From: Sphaerulina vaccinii
Taxonomy: Eukaryota > Ascomycota > Dothideomycetes > Mycosphaerellales > Mycosphaerellaceae
Direction of reading: 5' to 3'
Length of the DNA stretch: 64,000 bases
NCBI GenBank assembly: GCA_022570795.1
Contig: JAKUDP010000003.1
Span: 868,001-932,000, forward strand
Of the stretch, positions 31,239 through 43,575 are shown in pieces (positions within the stretch are counted from its first letter, which is position 1; each line of letters begins with the position of its first letter). The notes below the pieces were generated by a model. The model did not search any database. It saw only the letters and a program-made list of their open reading frames with translations, and had not been told where the DNA came from. The translations under genes and the position numbers were made by a program.

Positions 31239-33489
31239 TTATACGCCGTTGCCGTTGATCGTAGGTGTTCCGTGTCCGGCTTCGGCATTTGCAGCTGCTA
31301 GTGCGGCGGCCTTGCTCTTCTGCTTGAGGGTGAGTGGGAATGGGTAGTCTTCGGCATCCTCCTGTGATGCTAGTCAGTATGTGGTCGTTTAATATCATCC
31401 CGTCTGAGTACTCACCTCTTCTGGCAGCTTCCATGCAATGTAGTCCTCGGTGCTGAGACCTTCACGACCTTCTTGTATCGAGGCGAAATCACCTGGCGTC
31501 ATCATGCCGCTGCGATCTCTTGGACTGCCTGGAGCAGACAGTGGTCGGGTGATCTTAATGCTCTCGGTGCCATCGAAGAACCCAGGCTCGTCATCACCTT
31601 CGCTGAAGCTGTCTGGGTATGCGCGCCTGAGTGCAAGTTGTCGCGCCTTGACGTACTCCATACCCATTCTCTTCCAATCGAGCAAATCACTAAGTCGCTC
31701 TGTTCGGTTCCTCTGGTTGATACGTTGGCGTCTGCTCTTCCTCGTGAATTCGTACATGAACTCGGTGAGCTGGTTCACACTGTCGTCGATGCCCTTCAGT
31801 CTTCGGTCCACAATGTAGATCCCATAATCCGATGCATTCTCGATGAGCTCCTCCATGTAGCAACCGAAACCGGATAAGTTCGTGGTGATCGATGGCACAC
31901 CCATGACAGTGCACTCGGCTGGCGTGTAACCCCAGGGTTCGTAGTATGAGCTGAAAATACCCATGTGCGTTCCTCGTACGAAGTCATCGTAGTCCATTGG
32001 CAGTACTGGGTTCGCAGAGCTCAAGAACTCTGGGTGGAAGACCACCTTGACGCGATCTGAGGGGTGGTTGAAGAGCTGGCAGCGTCGCATTTGGTTGAGG
32101 ATTGGGTCTTCGGCGTCGTTGACCAGGTTATGGGTGACAATCGGAGGGAGTGTGTGGCGCTTCATAGCGAACAATCTCCTTCGTAGCATGATCTTGTCCT
32201 GCGCACTGAGTAAGTCCTTCTCATCTGGTGGATCTTGGCCTTCTTGCCATGTGATCGACTTCTCAAAGAGCTTCTTGCCAATCTCCTTCTCGATGTGCCC
32301 AAGAGTGTCCTTCAGCGACTTGACAACTGCTTGACCTTTCAGTGCCTCAACAGCCAGAGATTGTGTTTGTGCTGGGAAGATCATGAACGCGACAACAGTC
32401 ATGTCCGAGCCGGCAGCCTTCATGCGGTGATTGAGACGAGCGAGGGACTCAATGAACATGTCGACACCCTTGTTTCGGTACTCGTAGCGACCAGCAGTGA
32501 AGAAGTAGAGAGTCTTCTCTGGATCGAAATCGTTGTGTCCATAGAAATGGCCTCGCACGAACTCTGTGATGCGATCCTTGTTGGTCTGGTGCAAGTTCTG
32601 GAACTCGTGAGTGGCGGAGAACTTCTTGACGTTCAAGCCGTTTGGCAGAACACCATCCGGTTTGCGCTTCAACAGATGCTCGCTCTCGTAAGCCGTGATA
32701 TGGCTGACAGTGGTGAAGACATCTGCGGCATGAGTGGCGCCACGTTCGATGCAGTACCTGTGGTAGATGCCACGCTTTCCAGCTTCAGCATCCACGTCGA
32801 AGTATTGCAAGTTGTTGTAGAAGTCTACAGAGCCGGCACAGAGGTATCGTCCGAGAAGTGTAGCGTGTGTAGTGAAGATAGTCGTCACGTCAATCTTTCG
32901 CTTCTTGCATAAAGGAAGTGCGACACCTGCGAGCCACTCGTGGAATTGTGCGATGACAGCACGTTCCTTCTCGTGGAAGACATACTGTGAAACGATCAGC
33001 TCGTGCTCTGTCAGACAAGAAGAACTGAAGAGCAGGTCTTACCTCGCCCAAGAACCAGGCGATCAGATAGCCAAAGACAATCGCCTCGTTCGTCTCATGA
33101 TCATCAGGAGGGCTAGGAATGCCAGCTGTGGACCAGAGATCGCCCTTCCACTCGTCCAGCTTGTAGTATCCGGTTCCGGTATCGAAGAGCAGCACTCGTG
33201 GTGCGCCGTCAATGAGCCATCGCCCGTACATAGTCTTGATACCTCTATCGTTCATGCTCTTGATCGTAGCTACCATCGCTGGATCTCTGGGCTCAATCTC
33301 TTCCACCTCGACTGCTGCCGAAGCTCGGTTCAAAGGACCTAGCAGCGTATAGCTTGAGCCATACTCTGCTGTCGTGACTTGCGCTTTCGACTTCAATACA
33401 CTGTAGATGCCGCCGACGCGGTTGGCGACCTCGGTGGCTACTTCAAATAGCACATGGTTGTGCACGTCTCTCCGCGGTGTGTCGCTCAT
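31239..33489 (-). CDS. GSY1: Glycogen synthase
   Basis: Three exons: 33043-33489, 31416-32984 and 31239-31361. Introns are 58 bp (32985-33042, donor GTAAGA) and 54 bp (31362-31415, donor GTGAGT), and the product is 712 residues, matching the usual 700-710 for fungal glycogen synthase. Landmarks: EVANRVGGIYSVLKSK (UDP-glucose loop), TIFTTHATLLGRYLCAG, the arginine-rich MLRRRLFAMKR region, FSSYYEPWGYTPAE with the C-terminal catalytic Glu, and TRKSRRQRINQRNR, the cluster bound by glucose 6-phosphate in yeast Gsy2. It elongates alpha-1,4-glucan chains from UDP-glucose in the cytosol. The C-terminal Ser/Pro segment (SAPGSPRDRSG) is the usual site of inhibitory phosphorylation. The product ends NGNGV. 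Confidence 0.95.
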
Positions 33490-34801
33490 GGTGAAGATAT
33501 GCCGATGTCCTGGCGGAGGGTGTTGGTAAGGACTGGAGAGTGTCTAAAATGCGAGTCGTTGATGTCTCGAGATGGAAGTGTCTCGCTCGGGAGGTATTTC
33601 TGAGGAAGCTGCCGTTAGCACGAAATTCGGAGGAGCAGGTGCTTCTCAGCTTCCGAAGTGAAGCAGTTACAAATGAGAGTTGTTTCGGTCCAATTCTCCA
33701 CGATTTGCCATGTGCTGCTGGTGGGGACCTCATCGTAGCTGCTTTCGGACGTACCTTTGTGCCCTCAGTTCTGTTGCTGCCAGTATTTCCACTAGGCAGT
33801 TGGTCTGAAGTTTCGGAAGGTGCGAAGAACAGCAGACGATACTTTGTAATATTGATGTGTGGAGGTTGAGAAGAGCGGTAGCCGAAGGTTCGGAGAGGCT
33901 GGTCGGTGTCAATGGCCCGTGCGAATGCTCACAAGCTGCAGAAAGGTGAAGATGATGTAACAGTCGAGAGCTGGATTATCACGATTGTTTTTTCCTTCTT
34001 TTGATCGCTTGACTGTTAATATGAAGTTCGTAGCCACAAGATGGACGGAAAGCTGCCACTATGACTTCTTCTTCTTCAGCAAGATCACTTGGACGAGGTT
34101 GGGCTTGGTTGTTGAGGCGATCAGCGGCGATGTCTTCAACAGGCATTGAAGTTCCAAGCCCAGAGTCCCACTCCTCCAAACAGCTCTCTCCACCTCCGCA
34201 TGGACATCGTGACATTCCCCATCAAAATCCTGGCGCTAACAGAAATGGCCGCCTCTCGCCGATGCTTTCGGTCCTTCTTGTCTTCGCATACCATCTCACG
34301 GCGTCTGCACGAGTGTCACGACGACCAATATCGCGTACAACTCGAACAAGCCAGGTTTGCTGATCTTGGTGAGAGTGCCGCAGTAGGCGTTGAAGTATTG
34401 AGAAGCCGGGACTCGGATGTCCAAACTGATCCCTGCATACGAGAAGTCTGCCTCAACTGAGTTCGGTTTGAGGCTCAACACTGGTTTTCTGGTACCAGCG
34501 ACGCGCGAGCACATGTCTCGGACGCTAATCATATTCAGAAACACTACACCTCCGCCGGTCTCACTTCGCTCATCTTGATCCTGGATCAACCTCCTGCTCG
34601 AGAGTCGAGGCTGACGGCAGGTGGATGGTCGAATTGTGCTCTGGAGTGAGAGACCGTCGAACGGATCTCTACAGGACGTGATAGGACCACCAGTGGTATT
34701 GTATCGCTATATCAAGCTCTTAACATTACTCTGACACTAGGGAGCTCAGCTGCTCTGCCATTTCCAGGAAACGTCTTCAGGAAACCATACTCTCATCGAA
34801 A
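33490..34801. other. Intergenic region
   Basis: About 1.3 kb upstream of glycogen synthase. ORFs up to 109 codons occur on both strands without domains or coherent composition. Nothing is called. Confidence 0.4.
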
Positions 34802-35338
34802 TCAACCGCACGCCCACACGCCAGAGGCCTTCTGAAACCTGCCGCCATCGAGAACACCGGTTCCAATACAAGTCTGTTCATGTCCATTCGGGATCACAAT
34901 CTGATGCTTGTTGTATCCCAGCGCATCTCCGACTCCGAGCACATCACAATTGTTGGTATCAGCATAGAGCGTGAACGTGCAGCTGCCGTTTGTGGTCTGG
35001 CCGATACTGATCGAGCTGGAGATCAAGGAAGTGCAGTACATGGTCTGCAAGAAGTCAGTCACCGATATGGGATATACAGAGATCGTACGCACTTTGATAG
35101 TGCCCTCAGAAGTCTTGATACCGCATCCATCAAGAGCAGCTCCGACGTTTTGCGATACACTCCCGAGGTTTGAGCCTGCAGTTGAAGCCTTTCCGGTGAA
35201 GAAACCGATCGAGGTGTTCGAGGCGAATGGCTGAGGAAAGGTCGCGATAAATCCAGTTGTGTGTGTGCCTTGAGGGAGTGCGAGAGCATTTTCTAGGCTT
35301 GCGATCGCGACGAGGAGAAGAGTAGGTAGGAGAGGCAT
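34802..35338 (-). CDS. Small secreted cysteine-containing protein
   Basis: ATG at 35338 begins MPLLPTLLLVAIASLENALA, a clear signal peptide. The unspliced frame is 178 residues. A 48-base in-frame segment (35045-35092) has an intron look: donor GTGCGT, branch-like CTGAC and acceptor CAG. Removing it gives 162 residues and drops VRTISVYPISVTDFLQ. The mature part is Ser/Thr/Gly-rich, with cysteines in DGCGIK, MYCTS, SCTF, NNCD, QTCIG and VWACG, suggesting disulphide bonds. No known domain is recognised. Small, secreted and Cys-containing fits an effector-like or cell-surface protein, but nothing shows a host function. The earlier in-frame ATG at 35500 would spoil the signal peptide. Confidence 0.7.
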   Translation of the reverse strand: MPLLPTLLLVAIASLENALALPQGTHTTGFIATFPQPFASNTSIGFFTGKASTAGSNLGSVSQNVGAALDGCGIKTSEGTIKVRTISVYPISVTDFLQTMYCTSLISSSISIGQTTNGSCTFTLYADTNNCDVLGVGDALGYNKHQIVIPNGHEQTCIGTGVLDGGRFQKASGVWACG

Positions 35339-36084
35339 TGTGTCTATGCTGGGTAGGCTGATCTGTATGTCGTGGTTCGTATGCTCGGTGAGCAGATCTA
35401 TCACTGGGAGTAGCTGCTGTGATTGCAATGAGGACAGTAATAAAGCTGAGGTTCGAGGAAAGGCCTTCCTTATATTACTGATCATAACGAGCAGGCACAC
35501 TGCTAGTGCTCGCTATCAAATCTACGACTGGACTCATGGCAGCAACGACGGACCTAACAATGGCGAGACCGCGCGATCATGAGAACCTTCGACTTCATCG
35601 TCACCGACCAGAGAACATCACGCCAATGCTCTGCACACCTATCATCTCGAGACGACTCGGCATATCTTCCGACTGCGCCTCCAAGGAAGATGAACATGAT
35701 GCGTTGAGAGACACATCAATCAAGATTCGGACGTTGGCAAACAATAGGTCCTAGTCTGCTGATGTATTGCCTTGCAATGCACGAAAGCGACTCCGGCCCA
35801 AGACACTCCATACTGCGATTTCTGAGACTTTTGATGCAGTGCACTGCCGCTGCAGTGTCGCCGGCAGTGTCAGGAAAACGAGCTCTGCGTCTAGAGCACA
35901 GCGCAAAGCACAATGCATGTATAACAAGGCTGCGCAGTCACACCACCGGCAACAAACAATGCAACGACATCGGGACACTAGGTTGCACTGATTGCTACGA
36001 TAGTATCAGTGCTTCTTCCACCGCCACAGCACCATGCTACCATGAGCCAAAATTACCACGTCGCCAGAGGACAGAGAAGCCTTC
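35339..36084. other. Intergenic region
   Basis: About 750 bp between two minus-strand genes. No supported gene, RNA or repeat was seen. Confidence 0.4.
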
Positions 36085-36600
36085 TCAATGTGATGCTTGA
36101 GATAGATGAGCTAGACTGAGCCATCCTCTTATTGCCTCCCCTTCCTGTCGGCTCTCACAGAGAACGCACCCGACTTCATGAAACCCATGCACTTCCACGG
36201 TATCTCCAGTCGTTATGCCACGATCACTATCCTTCCAGGACACCTTACAGAACGGCCAGGTAGAGTTGTCTTGACAGACACCTTCGCATCCGGGTCCTAC
36301 AGGCAGTCCTCTGACTCTCCATGCTTCGCAGCAGGTCACTTTGCTCTCGGAAGCAGCGCATGATGAGGCTGGTGGAAGTCGAGTAAGGCCGCTGTTCAGG
36401 ATGTACCAGAGAACGTTGAGAGTCCAGTAGATCAACGCAAGTGTGATGGCGGCAAGATAGAACTGTACGAAGGGGGAGCGCAGGCTGGGAACTGGGGGCA
36501 TGATATCAAACATGATGGTAGTGTACAGCAAGACATGATGTAGGACCGCTACCAGCGCTCTATATCTTATACATCGCGCCTCATCTAGAGATCTGCTCAT
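36085..36600 (-). CDS. Cys-rich single-pass membrane protein, hypothetical
   Basis: ORF of 171 residues from ATG 36600; a second ATG at 36513 (MFDIMPPVPS) may be the true start. A hydrophobic helix (FVQFYLAAITLALIYWTLNV) is followed by a luminal or extracellular-looking domain with eight cysteines: SSCAA, TCCEAW, PGCEGVC, FCKVSW, GCVLCES. The cysteine spacing suggests a compact disulphide-bonded domain. No family was recognised. It lies 45 bp from the 3' end of the P450 gene on the same strand, so its transcript leader probably overlaps the P450 terminator zone. Confidence 0.5.
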   Translation of the reverse strand: MSRSLDEARCIRYRALVAVLHHVLLYTTIMFDIMPPVPSLRSPFVQFYLAAITLALIYWTLNVLWYILNSGLTRLPPASSCAASESKVTCCEAWRVRGLPVGPGCEGVCQDNSTWPFCKVSWKDSDRGITTGDTVEVHGFHEVGCVLCESRQEGEAIRGWLSLAHLSQASH

Positions 36601-36644
36601 CGGTCGCGATCAGATCTCTACTCGATACACCCTTTTGCCACGCC

Positions 36645-38651
36645 TCACGGCTTCCAGTTCACCATTCTGACCCTACAAGGCATACCCTCCCTCGGCTTCG
36701 CAGCGCCAATAAGAACCTGATACAACTCCTCTCCATCGACTTCCTGCTTCCCCTCCCTGAACGTCTTGTCCTTCGCATAGAAGCTACCATCTTTCCCAAC
36801 CTCTTCCAAACTCGCCTTGTCAAGCGCAACATCAAACTCAAACTGTCTACAAGTCAATCCCAAGATAAGTCTCGACTCCAACAATGCCAGATTCTGTCCC
36901 AAACAATCTCTTTTGCCCGTCTCGAAAGCCCTGAAAGCCCCCTCGGGAATATTATGTGCATTCTCGGGCAAGAAACGCTCCGGCTTGAACTCATTCACAT
37001 CCGCTCCCCACACATCTTCATTATGTCCCAGTCCATAATGCACCAACCAAATCATATATCCTTCTGTACTATACTTCTCTCCAGTCTTTGGGTCTGTGAT
37101 AAAGAGACCTTTCTCGCCTTGTCGAGGTGCGGAAGCTGCTGGGTACAGTCTCAGGACTTCTTTGATTACACATAAAGTGTATTCCAGCTTGTGCAGGATG
37201 CTGGGATCCTTCTTGATGTTCTCTGCGGTCTGAGACATTGGCCCAAGGACAGCTTCGTGCTCTTCGCGGATACGTTGCAGACATTTTGGGTGCTTCTGTA
37301 GGAGATGGTAGGCGTAGCAGATCGTTGAGGAGGTTGTGTCGTGGCCTGCGAAGAGGCAGACTCTGGGAGAAGACATTAATTGAGGCTAGTTGTAAGGTAG
37401 TGAGGAGAAGAAGACTGACCTGATCTGTGTGATAGCTCCTTTGCGGAATTCAGCATCCATGACTAGTGGCTCATTGCTGGCAGTAGCTGATGCAGCGTCT
37501 TTCTCTACGTCCCCTGCGCTTGAAACGTAGCTGTCAAGAGCAAGATCGATGATCGTACGTTTACGCTGCTTCTTGCTGGTCGTCACCTCTTTGGAAGCGA
37601 ATCGTTCATCAAGCACTTTTCCGATGTAGTCGTTCATGATTCGACTGTTGACCCATCGCCTATAGATCCCATAAGGTCTCCACATCACAAACGGATCCAG
37701 AGTTTCGTTTGGCAGGAAGTGGACCTGTTCTCGCAGAGCCTTGATGCAGTCGTTCTCGCCTCGCTGCATGTTGAAGCGGACATCTAGCACAACCCTGCCA
37801 ATGACATCGACCGTCAGTCGTGTGGTATCTTCTTCGAGTCGAAACAGGTCTTGCTTCTGTGCGTGCTCTGTGAGCTTTTCTACATACACCTGGGCATCAT
37901 CAATGATGCCTGGTACGAGTGTAAGGAGGTGTTGTGTGCTAAAGCCTGCTCACTATTAGCAGATGTGACCATCTAGGATATCCAAGGGTTATGATGACCT
38001 GGGTTGAACATGCTTCGCCACTTCTTCCATATAGCGCCGTTGGCTGACACCATATCGTCCTTGCCTGCCAGGTCTAGCAAGAAATGAGTGAGGGAGATAT
38101 GCTTCTTAGTCTGGTACTCCACAGAGAATGCCTGAGATATCGCCGGGTCCATGACCGCAATCATTGGAGGATTAATTGGCCAAAGGTCCAAGTACATGAA
38201 GCTGCCTGGAAACTTCGTCTTCTTCCTGACTGAATGTGGCAAGTTGAGCGTAAGCAGGTATCTCAATAGCATCGGTCTGCAAGTTCATAGCCTCCAAGCA
38301 ATCCGAGACAAGCCTCGTAGATAGCTTCACTTACTGAAGTATGGATACACTACTCATACATTAGCAAGGTGGTCGTAGAGTGTGGCTCACGTGAACATAC
38401 CATGAGGATGGACACGCTTAGGCAGACTCATTGCGATGTCGCCCATGGTCCTCAAGTCGCCCCATAGCCATGATGTCGGTGGTCCTGGCTGCAAGAGATT
38501 CAGCTTTGGTCTGCAGAGTAGCCGGCAGACTTACCAGATTACGCCGTGTCTTCCGGATGTGATAGCCTTGAGTAAGAAACCGTAAGACATAGCCAAGAAC
38601 GATTGCTCCGACTGCTACTTGAAACAAGCTTGACTTCAACAGCTCAAACAT
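36645..38651 (-). CDS. Cytochrome P450 monooxygenase
   Basis: Five exons: 38535-38651, 38391-38488, 37999-38276, 37420-37945 and 36645-37362; 578 residues. Introns are 46, 114, 53 and 57 bp, and the frame closes exactly. The second intron uses donor GTGAGC at 38390 rather than the nearer GTATGT, because only that choice keeps frame. Landmarks: an N-terminal membrane anchor (FQVAVGAIVLGYVLRFL), the proline hinge LPGPPTSWLWGD, WRSMFNPGF (C helix), oxygen-binding helix I as AGHDTTSS, ExxR as KEVLR, and the haem loop FETGKRDCLGQNL with its Cys thiolate. The enzyme would sit on the ER and hydroxylate a lipophilic substrate; the clan and substrate are not assigned. Confidence 0.92.
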
Positions 38652-39634
38652 CTTGGATATGAGCTGGTATGATATGTCAATTCTTCAGATGATGTTCGTC
38701 AGAGGGGCGGCGTACACTCTTTATCAAATGAAGGGAATCTTATTGGATCGTGCCCTAGCCATGTATATGGCGACAGGGAACACATAGTCGCACGATTACT
38801 CCCTAAGTGCTTGGAGCACACTGATCCTGCTAAGCAAAAGCAACGAGTGGCACAGTGGGGCGAATGGCAGTTGAGGTAGAGCCAAAAGATTCAGTTTTGC
38901 TTAGCAAGAACTTCATATCTTGAGTCTTGAGCGTGTTGCAGCTGTTCTTGCCATGCCGTGAAGTCGAAGGCTCGCAGATTTTGCGAGGTTTTGCCCAGCA
39001 AGATCCCTGTGAACGAAAGGAACGAGCAACAAGGATCGGCGGCGCGGTCTGCTTCTACATCCGCACGCGGACGGTCTGGACGAGCATAAGCTGTAGGCAG
39101 TGAGTAGCGCGTAACTTTTGCCCTTCAGAGATTGATGGAAGGTGAAAGTCTTGCGAATGGAGATCACCATCAGGTCTCCAATGTGACCAGCCTCGGTGCG
39201 GACATGCTGAACATGAGAAGGAGGGAATACCAACAGCGTCTCGAGCGGCTCTATAGATGGCGAGCATGGTGAAGTTATGATGGTGTGATGGGCAATGCAA
39301 TGGTCGATGGTTTGGAAGGTGAAGTGAAGATCGGGTGTAGCGTCAGCAGTTGTCAGCAGTGGGGCAGCGTCAAGGATGGAGACAAGAAAAGAAGTAGTTC
39401 AAAATGTGAGATTGGAGTATTTTGATGAGACAACACGAGACGATCTAGTATATACGTCTTGTATACACTTGCGTCAGCCAGCCAACGACTGAGCTTTTCG
39501 TGATATCAACGAGGAAGGCAGCCGCCACTCCAAGCTTGGGTATCATGTAATTATGCACATCAACATCGCTCAATGCTTCGTCCCATTCGTAAGCCGCGCC
39601 CGAAAATGCCTAAATGCATGCCATGATCAATCAT
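38652..39634. other. Intergenic region
   Basis: About 1 kb between the P450 start and the 3' end of the sugar transporter. Small minus-strand ORFs (38913-39300) show no protein-like organisation. Confidence 0.4.
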
Positions 39635-41373
39635 CTAAAAGACGGAGCCCTTGCGCTCGGTGCTCTCGATGATCTCCTTTCCGCTCTTCTCGCCAAGACC
39701 CATCTGGGAGGCAAAGGTGGTGGTTGGGCGCCATGCAGCGGAGGTACGTGGGGAGGTCTCAGCCATCATCTGGTCGACCTGCTCAAGCGACAGACCCTTG
39801 GTCTCTGGAACCAAAAAGTAAGAGTACACGAAAGCGCAAGTGCAGAGTCCACCCCAGATGAAGAAGACGCTGGACTTGAGGTTACCCTCATCGGTGGAGA
39901 CCATGTAAGGGGTGATGACAGCGATGATGGTGTTCCAGAGCCAGTTGGAGGCGGTGGAGAGAGCAACACCACGAGAGCGGATTGGCAATGGGAAGATCTC
40001 GCCGATCAAGATCCAGGCTCCTGGGCCCCAGGTGGAGGCGAAGAAGAAGATGAAGATGGCAATGAAGGCGATCTGGGCGTTGACAGCAGAGACGTTGTTG
40101 GCACGGGTGAGTGGGTCGCCACCAGCTGGGTTTGGAATCTCGTGAGTGTGGTTGAAACCGACAGTGACACCAATGATCGCGACGAGGAACTGGCAGATCA
40201 ACATGCCGAGGGCACCCCAGATGAGGAGTGGGCGACGACCGAACTTCTCAACGGTGTAGAAGGAGATTGGAGTGGAGCACACGTTGACCAGGGTGAAGAT
40301 CAGCGAGATCAAGAAGGTGTTGGAGATGGCGCCAGTGGATGACAGGAAAGGAGTCGAGTAGTAGAAGATGAAGTTGACACCAGTCCACTGTTGCATCATC
40401 TGGAGAGATGTACCGAGAATGGTCTTGCGCAGGTTGGAGTTGGACTTGAAGACAGATCCGGAGAAGCAGTTGGCCCAGCTGCCGTACCAGCCAGAGGCAG
40501 GAATGATCGAGCGCTCGTACTCCTCGTTGGCAATGATCTCGGCAAGCTCAGCCTCGACGTACTCGCTCTCACCTGGCTGTCCGCGAAGGCGGGCAAGGGA
40601 GTCGCGAGCCTGCTCGACGCGTCCACGCTTGACGAAGTAACGTGGGGAGTCTGGGAGGAAGAAGAGACCACCACCGAGGATGACACCCCAGGCGAACTGG
40701 ATGCCGATTGGGATGCGGTACTCGCTCTGGTCGGTGCGGTTGCGGACGGCGTAGTTGACGCAGGCGGCGAGGAGCAGACCAATGGTGATGCAGAATTGGT
40801 AACCAGCGACGAGAGCTCCACGAACCTTCTTTGGGCAAATCTCAGACATGTACAGGATGACAATGGCGGACTCGAATCCGACACCGAGACCAGCAATGAG
40901 ACGACCTGCGACAATGACGCCAAGAGCATCAGAGCCACCGAGACCAGTGCACATCTGGATGATAACACCTGGTATCCTTGTCAGTGCGAGCTCGGGGTAA
41001 ACCCCGTGGGGTACTTCAGCTTCAGCCTCGAATTTCACTTACCGATGATGTAGATGAAGCAGCCCATGATGACAGTCCACTTGCGACCAATGATATCGGC
41101 GACATCACCAGCGATGATGGCACCGAAGAAGGTACCGGCCGAGAGGATGGAGGTGATCAGAGAGAGGTAGCTGCCGCGAAGAGCAGTGGTGCCAGGAGAC
41201 TCGATCAGGTCGATGAAGACCTGCGAGCCGGTGACACCGTTGATGTATCCGGAGTCATAACCGAAGAAGATACCACCGAAGGATGCGAAGGCACAGATGA
41301 GGTAGGCCTTGAAGGTGACTGGCGCCTCGATGCGGTTGACATCGCCAGTGGTGGCGAGGTTGCCAATAGGCAT
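39635..41373 (-). CDS. Hexose (sugar) transporter, MFS sugar porter family
   Basis: Two exons: 41043-41373 and 39635-40968, intron 74 bp (40969-41042, donor GTAAGT, acceptor CAG), 554 residues. Sugar-porter signatures: FGYDSGYINGV in helix 1, DIIGRKWT (loop 2-3 GRK), SEICPKKVRGALVAGYQ, LFFLPDSPRYFVKRGR, the QQWTGVNFIFYYST helix-7 motif linked to sugar binding, EKFGRRPLL, and the C-terminal VPETKGLSLEQVDQMM. The closest known class is the high-affinity fungal hexose transporters of the plasma membrane (proton symport or facilitated uptake). Codons are strongly biased to C/G endings, which leaves long antisense ORFs and hints at high expression. Confidence 0.92.
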
Positions 41374-43575
41374 GGTTGCTGCTGTGGTCCCTCGGGACTG
41401 TGTGTGTTATGTAGTTGTGTTCTTGTCGCTGTGCTGTGTACTCGAGGTACTTGAGCGAAGGTGGATGAGGTAGCGAGGGAAGGTGGTTGTTGTTGTTAAT
41501 CGGTGTTGTGAGGGAAGGAAGGCACGCGATGGAAGACACAATGGAAGAGGTGAAAGGCGATGCGGTAGCTTTTATGAAACAAACAGAAACCGCGCCGAAT
41601 CCTCACTTTTGCGGGGTGCACGTGAACAGCAGGTGAACGGCAGCATGCACGGGCTGCATCTGGCGAGATTGCATGTGAGCCGCTAGTACTCATACCGAAT
41701 GGAGGCCCGCGCGGAGCGCCCAGACTCCAGGTTCAGTTCCACTATTCCACGTGTGACCCAATGACTTTGTCCTCTCTGCGCCAATAGCGCGCTTTAGTCG
41801 CATTACTTGCAGGCCAGCCTCACAGATCGCCTTCTACGCGGCGGCGAGCTGAAGACCTCTGTTTGCCGGTCCCGCGACAGCTCACTTGCACCTCGAGCTC
41901 ACGAGGCGCGATTATTGTGGTTCAGATGCGTTCACCTCCATCATCGACTTGGGTCTCGCTGCTTGCGATCGTCGTCTGGCCATCGCGAGGAATGCAGCGA
42001 CGCTTTCGAGCCTTGGCTGTCAAATTCTTCATTCCACGACTACACAGTCTGGTTGCCCGGGTAAGCTATTGTCCGTGGACGTTCGGCGCAGTGCCGACTT
42101 CAGCTAGACGAAAGACCGACATCCTTTGTTGGTGTGTTACACCAGAACGGCGTGGTCTACAGTACAATAAATCCACCTCGCACCACATGACCCCGTTGGC
42201 CTCGTGGTGCGACGCTGCAGGTGCCCTTTTCCCAGCTATTATTGCCACTGTCGAATCACGAAGCTCGAAGATGCCCAGCCGGAAGCGAGCAATAGAGAAG
42301 CTTGAAGGCTGGTACTCTGTCAGGTCGAAACCTTGGGATCGAAGAACATACACACAGACGTTGTACTATTGTACTGTGACCACATCCCCGGTAAGCCATT
42401 GTTGCACGAAGATTAGCCAGATGCGCTGTTTCGATACAACATCTTGTACTCCTTCTACAGCAGCTGAAAGGTGATTCACAGCGAAGAGGTTGCCGCAATG
42501 TCTCGCGGCCGCACCTCAGCTTCGCCGGATGTTTGTACCGAAAGCCCTTGACGCACTCCACTTTTCATGCACTTCGACGGTAGCAGATCGTACCAGATGC
42601 GCAAAATGAGACCTATATTCGAGGCCCATTATCCATTTCAAGCTGTTCGGCCGTGGTATTGTGCCATGCGGCGCTCATGGTATCAGATCCTAAGGGATGT
42701 CAGCATGCAAATTCTGCTCAAAGTTCGCAACACGAGGCGTGGTCTGAAGTCCGAAGCCGAAGCTTCGCACTTCAGACCTTCGAGAACACTTCTATGACAC
42801 ATAGCAAATTTGTTAGTAGAACGTTACTATGATGTAGACGGGCCTTGCCACTGGTGTGTGCCGTATTCTATACGACCACAAACATCACATCGTAAATCTT
42901 GACAGATGGATGATCAACATGTTCGACCATCAGGCTGGAACTGCAAGCATCTTCGGTTACCGACTCATTGTCACACATCCTCCGCTGTGGACAACGCCTT
43001 TCTTGGGGACTCCGCCGTGTTTTCTCCACTTCAGGCGTCTCGACTGTGGGTTATCGGCCCGGTTCAAGAGCTGGGCAACCTCGAGGCGCTTTGAAATTGA
43101 GATGCTCAGACCAATAGACTCCATATTGGATGAGTCTTCGCTCCTCGGTACGCTGTACTTACGAAGCATCGTGCACTGGCTCGGCCGAGTACGCGTAGCC
43201 TTTCATACCATCGGCAGCACTGATCGGTAAGAAAAATTCGATTCTCTCTCATTATAGCATGTGGTCACTGGTATAGACTGGTATAGCTCTCACCCATGAT
43301 GACACAGCATACAACAGTATAGCAACTAGCGGTACATCCCAGTGGGTTTGTACGGAGGATATGATAACCTTCAGAGCTAATGCACGACTTTTGAGACGTC
43401 TGCCAAGTGGCTTACGATCGCTGTTGCGCCAGCGAAGAATTTGCTAAGCCTTTCGTCTCTCCTTGCCCTCGTAGAAGAAGAGATGTCTAGAATCGGGGAT
43501 ATTGTAACCGTCTCCGAGATTTGCAATTGCTACGAGCGTCGACTGATCTGGGTCGCTAAGATCCAGCGAAATGGT
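41374..43575. other. Long intergenic region
   Basis: About 2.2 kb upstream of the transporter. ORFs on both strands reach 203 codons (41863-42474 plus) but share no coherent composition, lack recognisable domains and overlap one another. I see no RNA gene or repeat. The part nearest 41374-41520 is likely the transporter promoter and leader. Confidence 0.4.

Noticed and set aside
39614..41454. Long plus-strand ORFs (242, 220 and 158 codons) opposite the hexose transporter
   Set aside because: They are antisense shadows created by the strong C/G third-base bias of the transporter; no domain, and the minus strand encodes a complete sugar porter.
41863..42474. 203-codon plus-strand ORF in the 2.2-kb gap
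   Set aside because: Overlaps several other ORFs in different frames, no domain, no signal peptide, no splice support.
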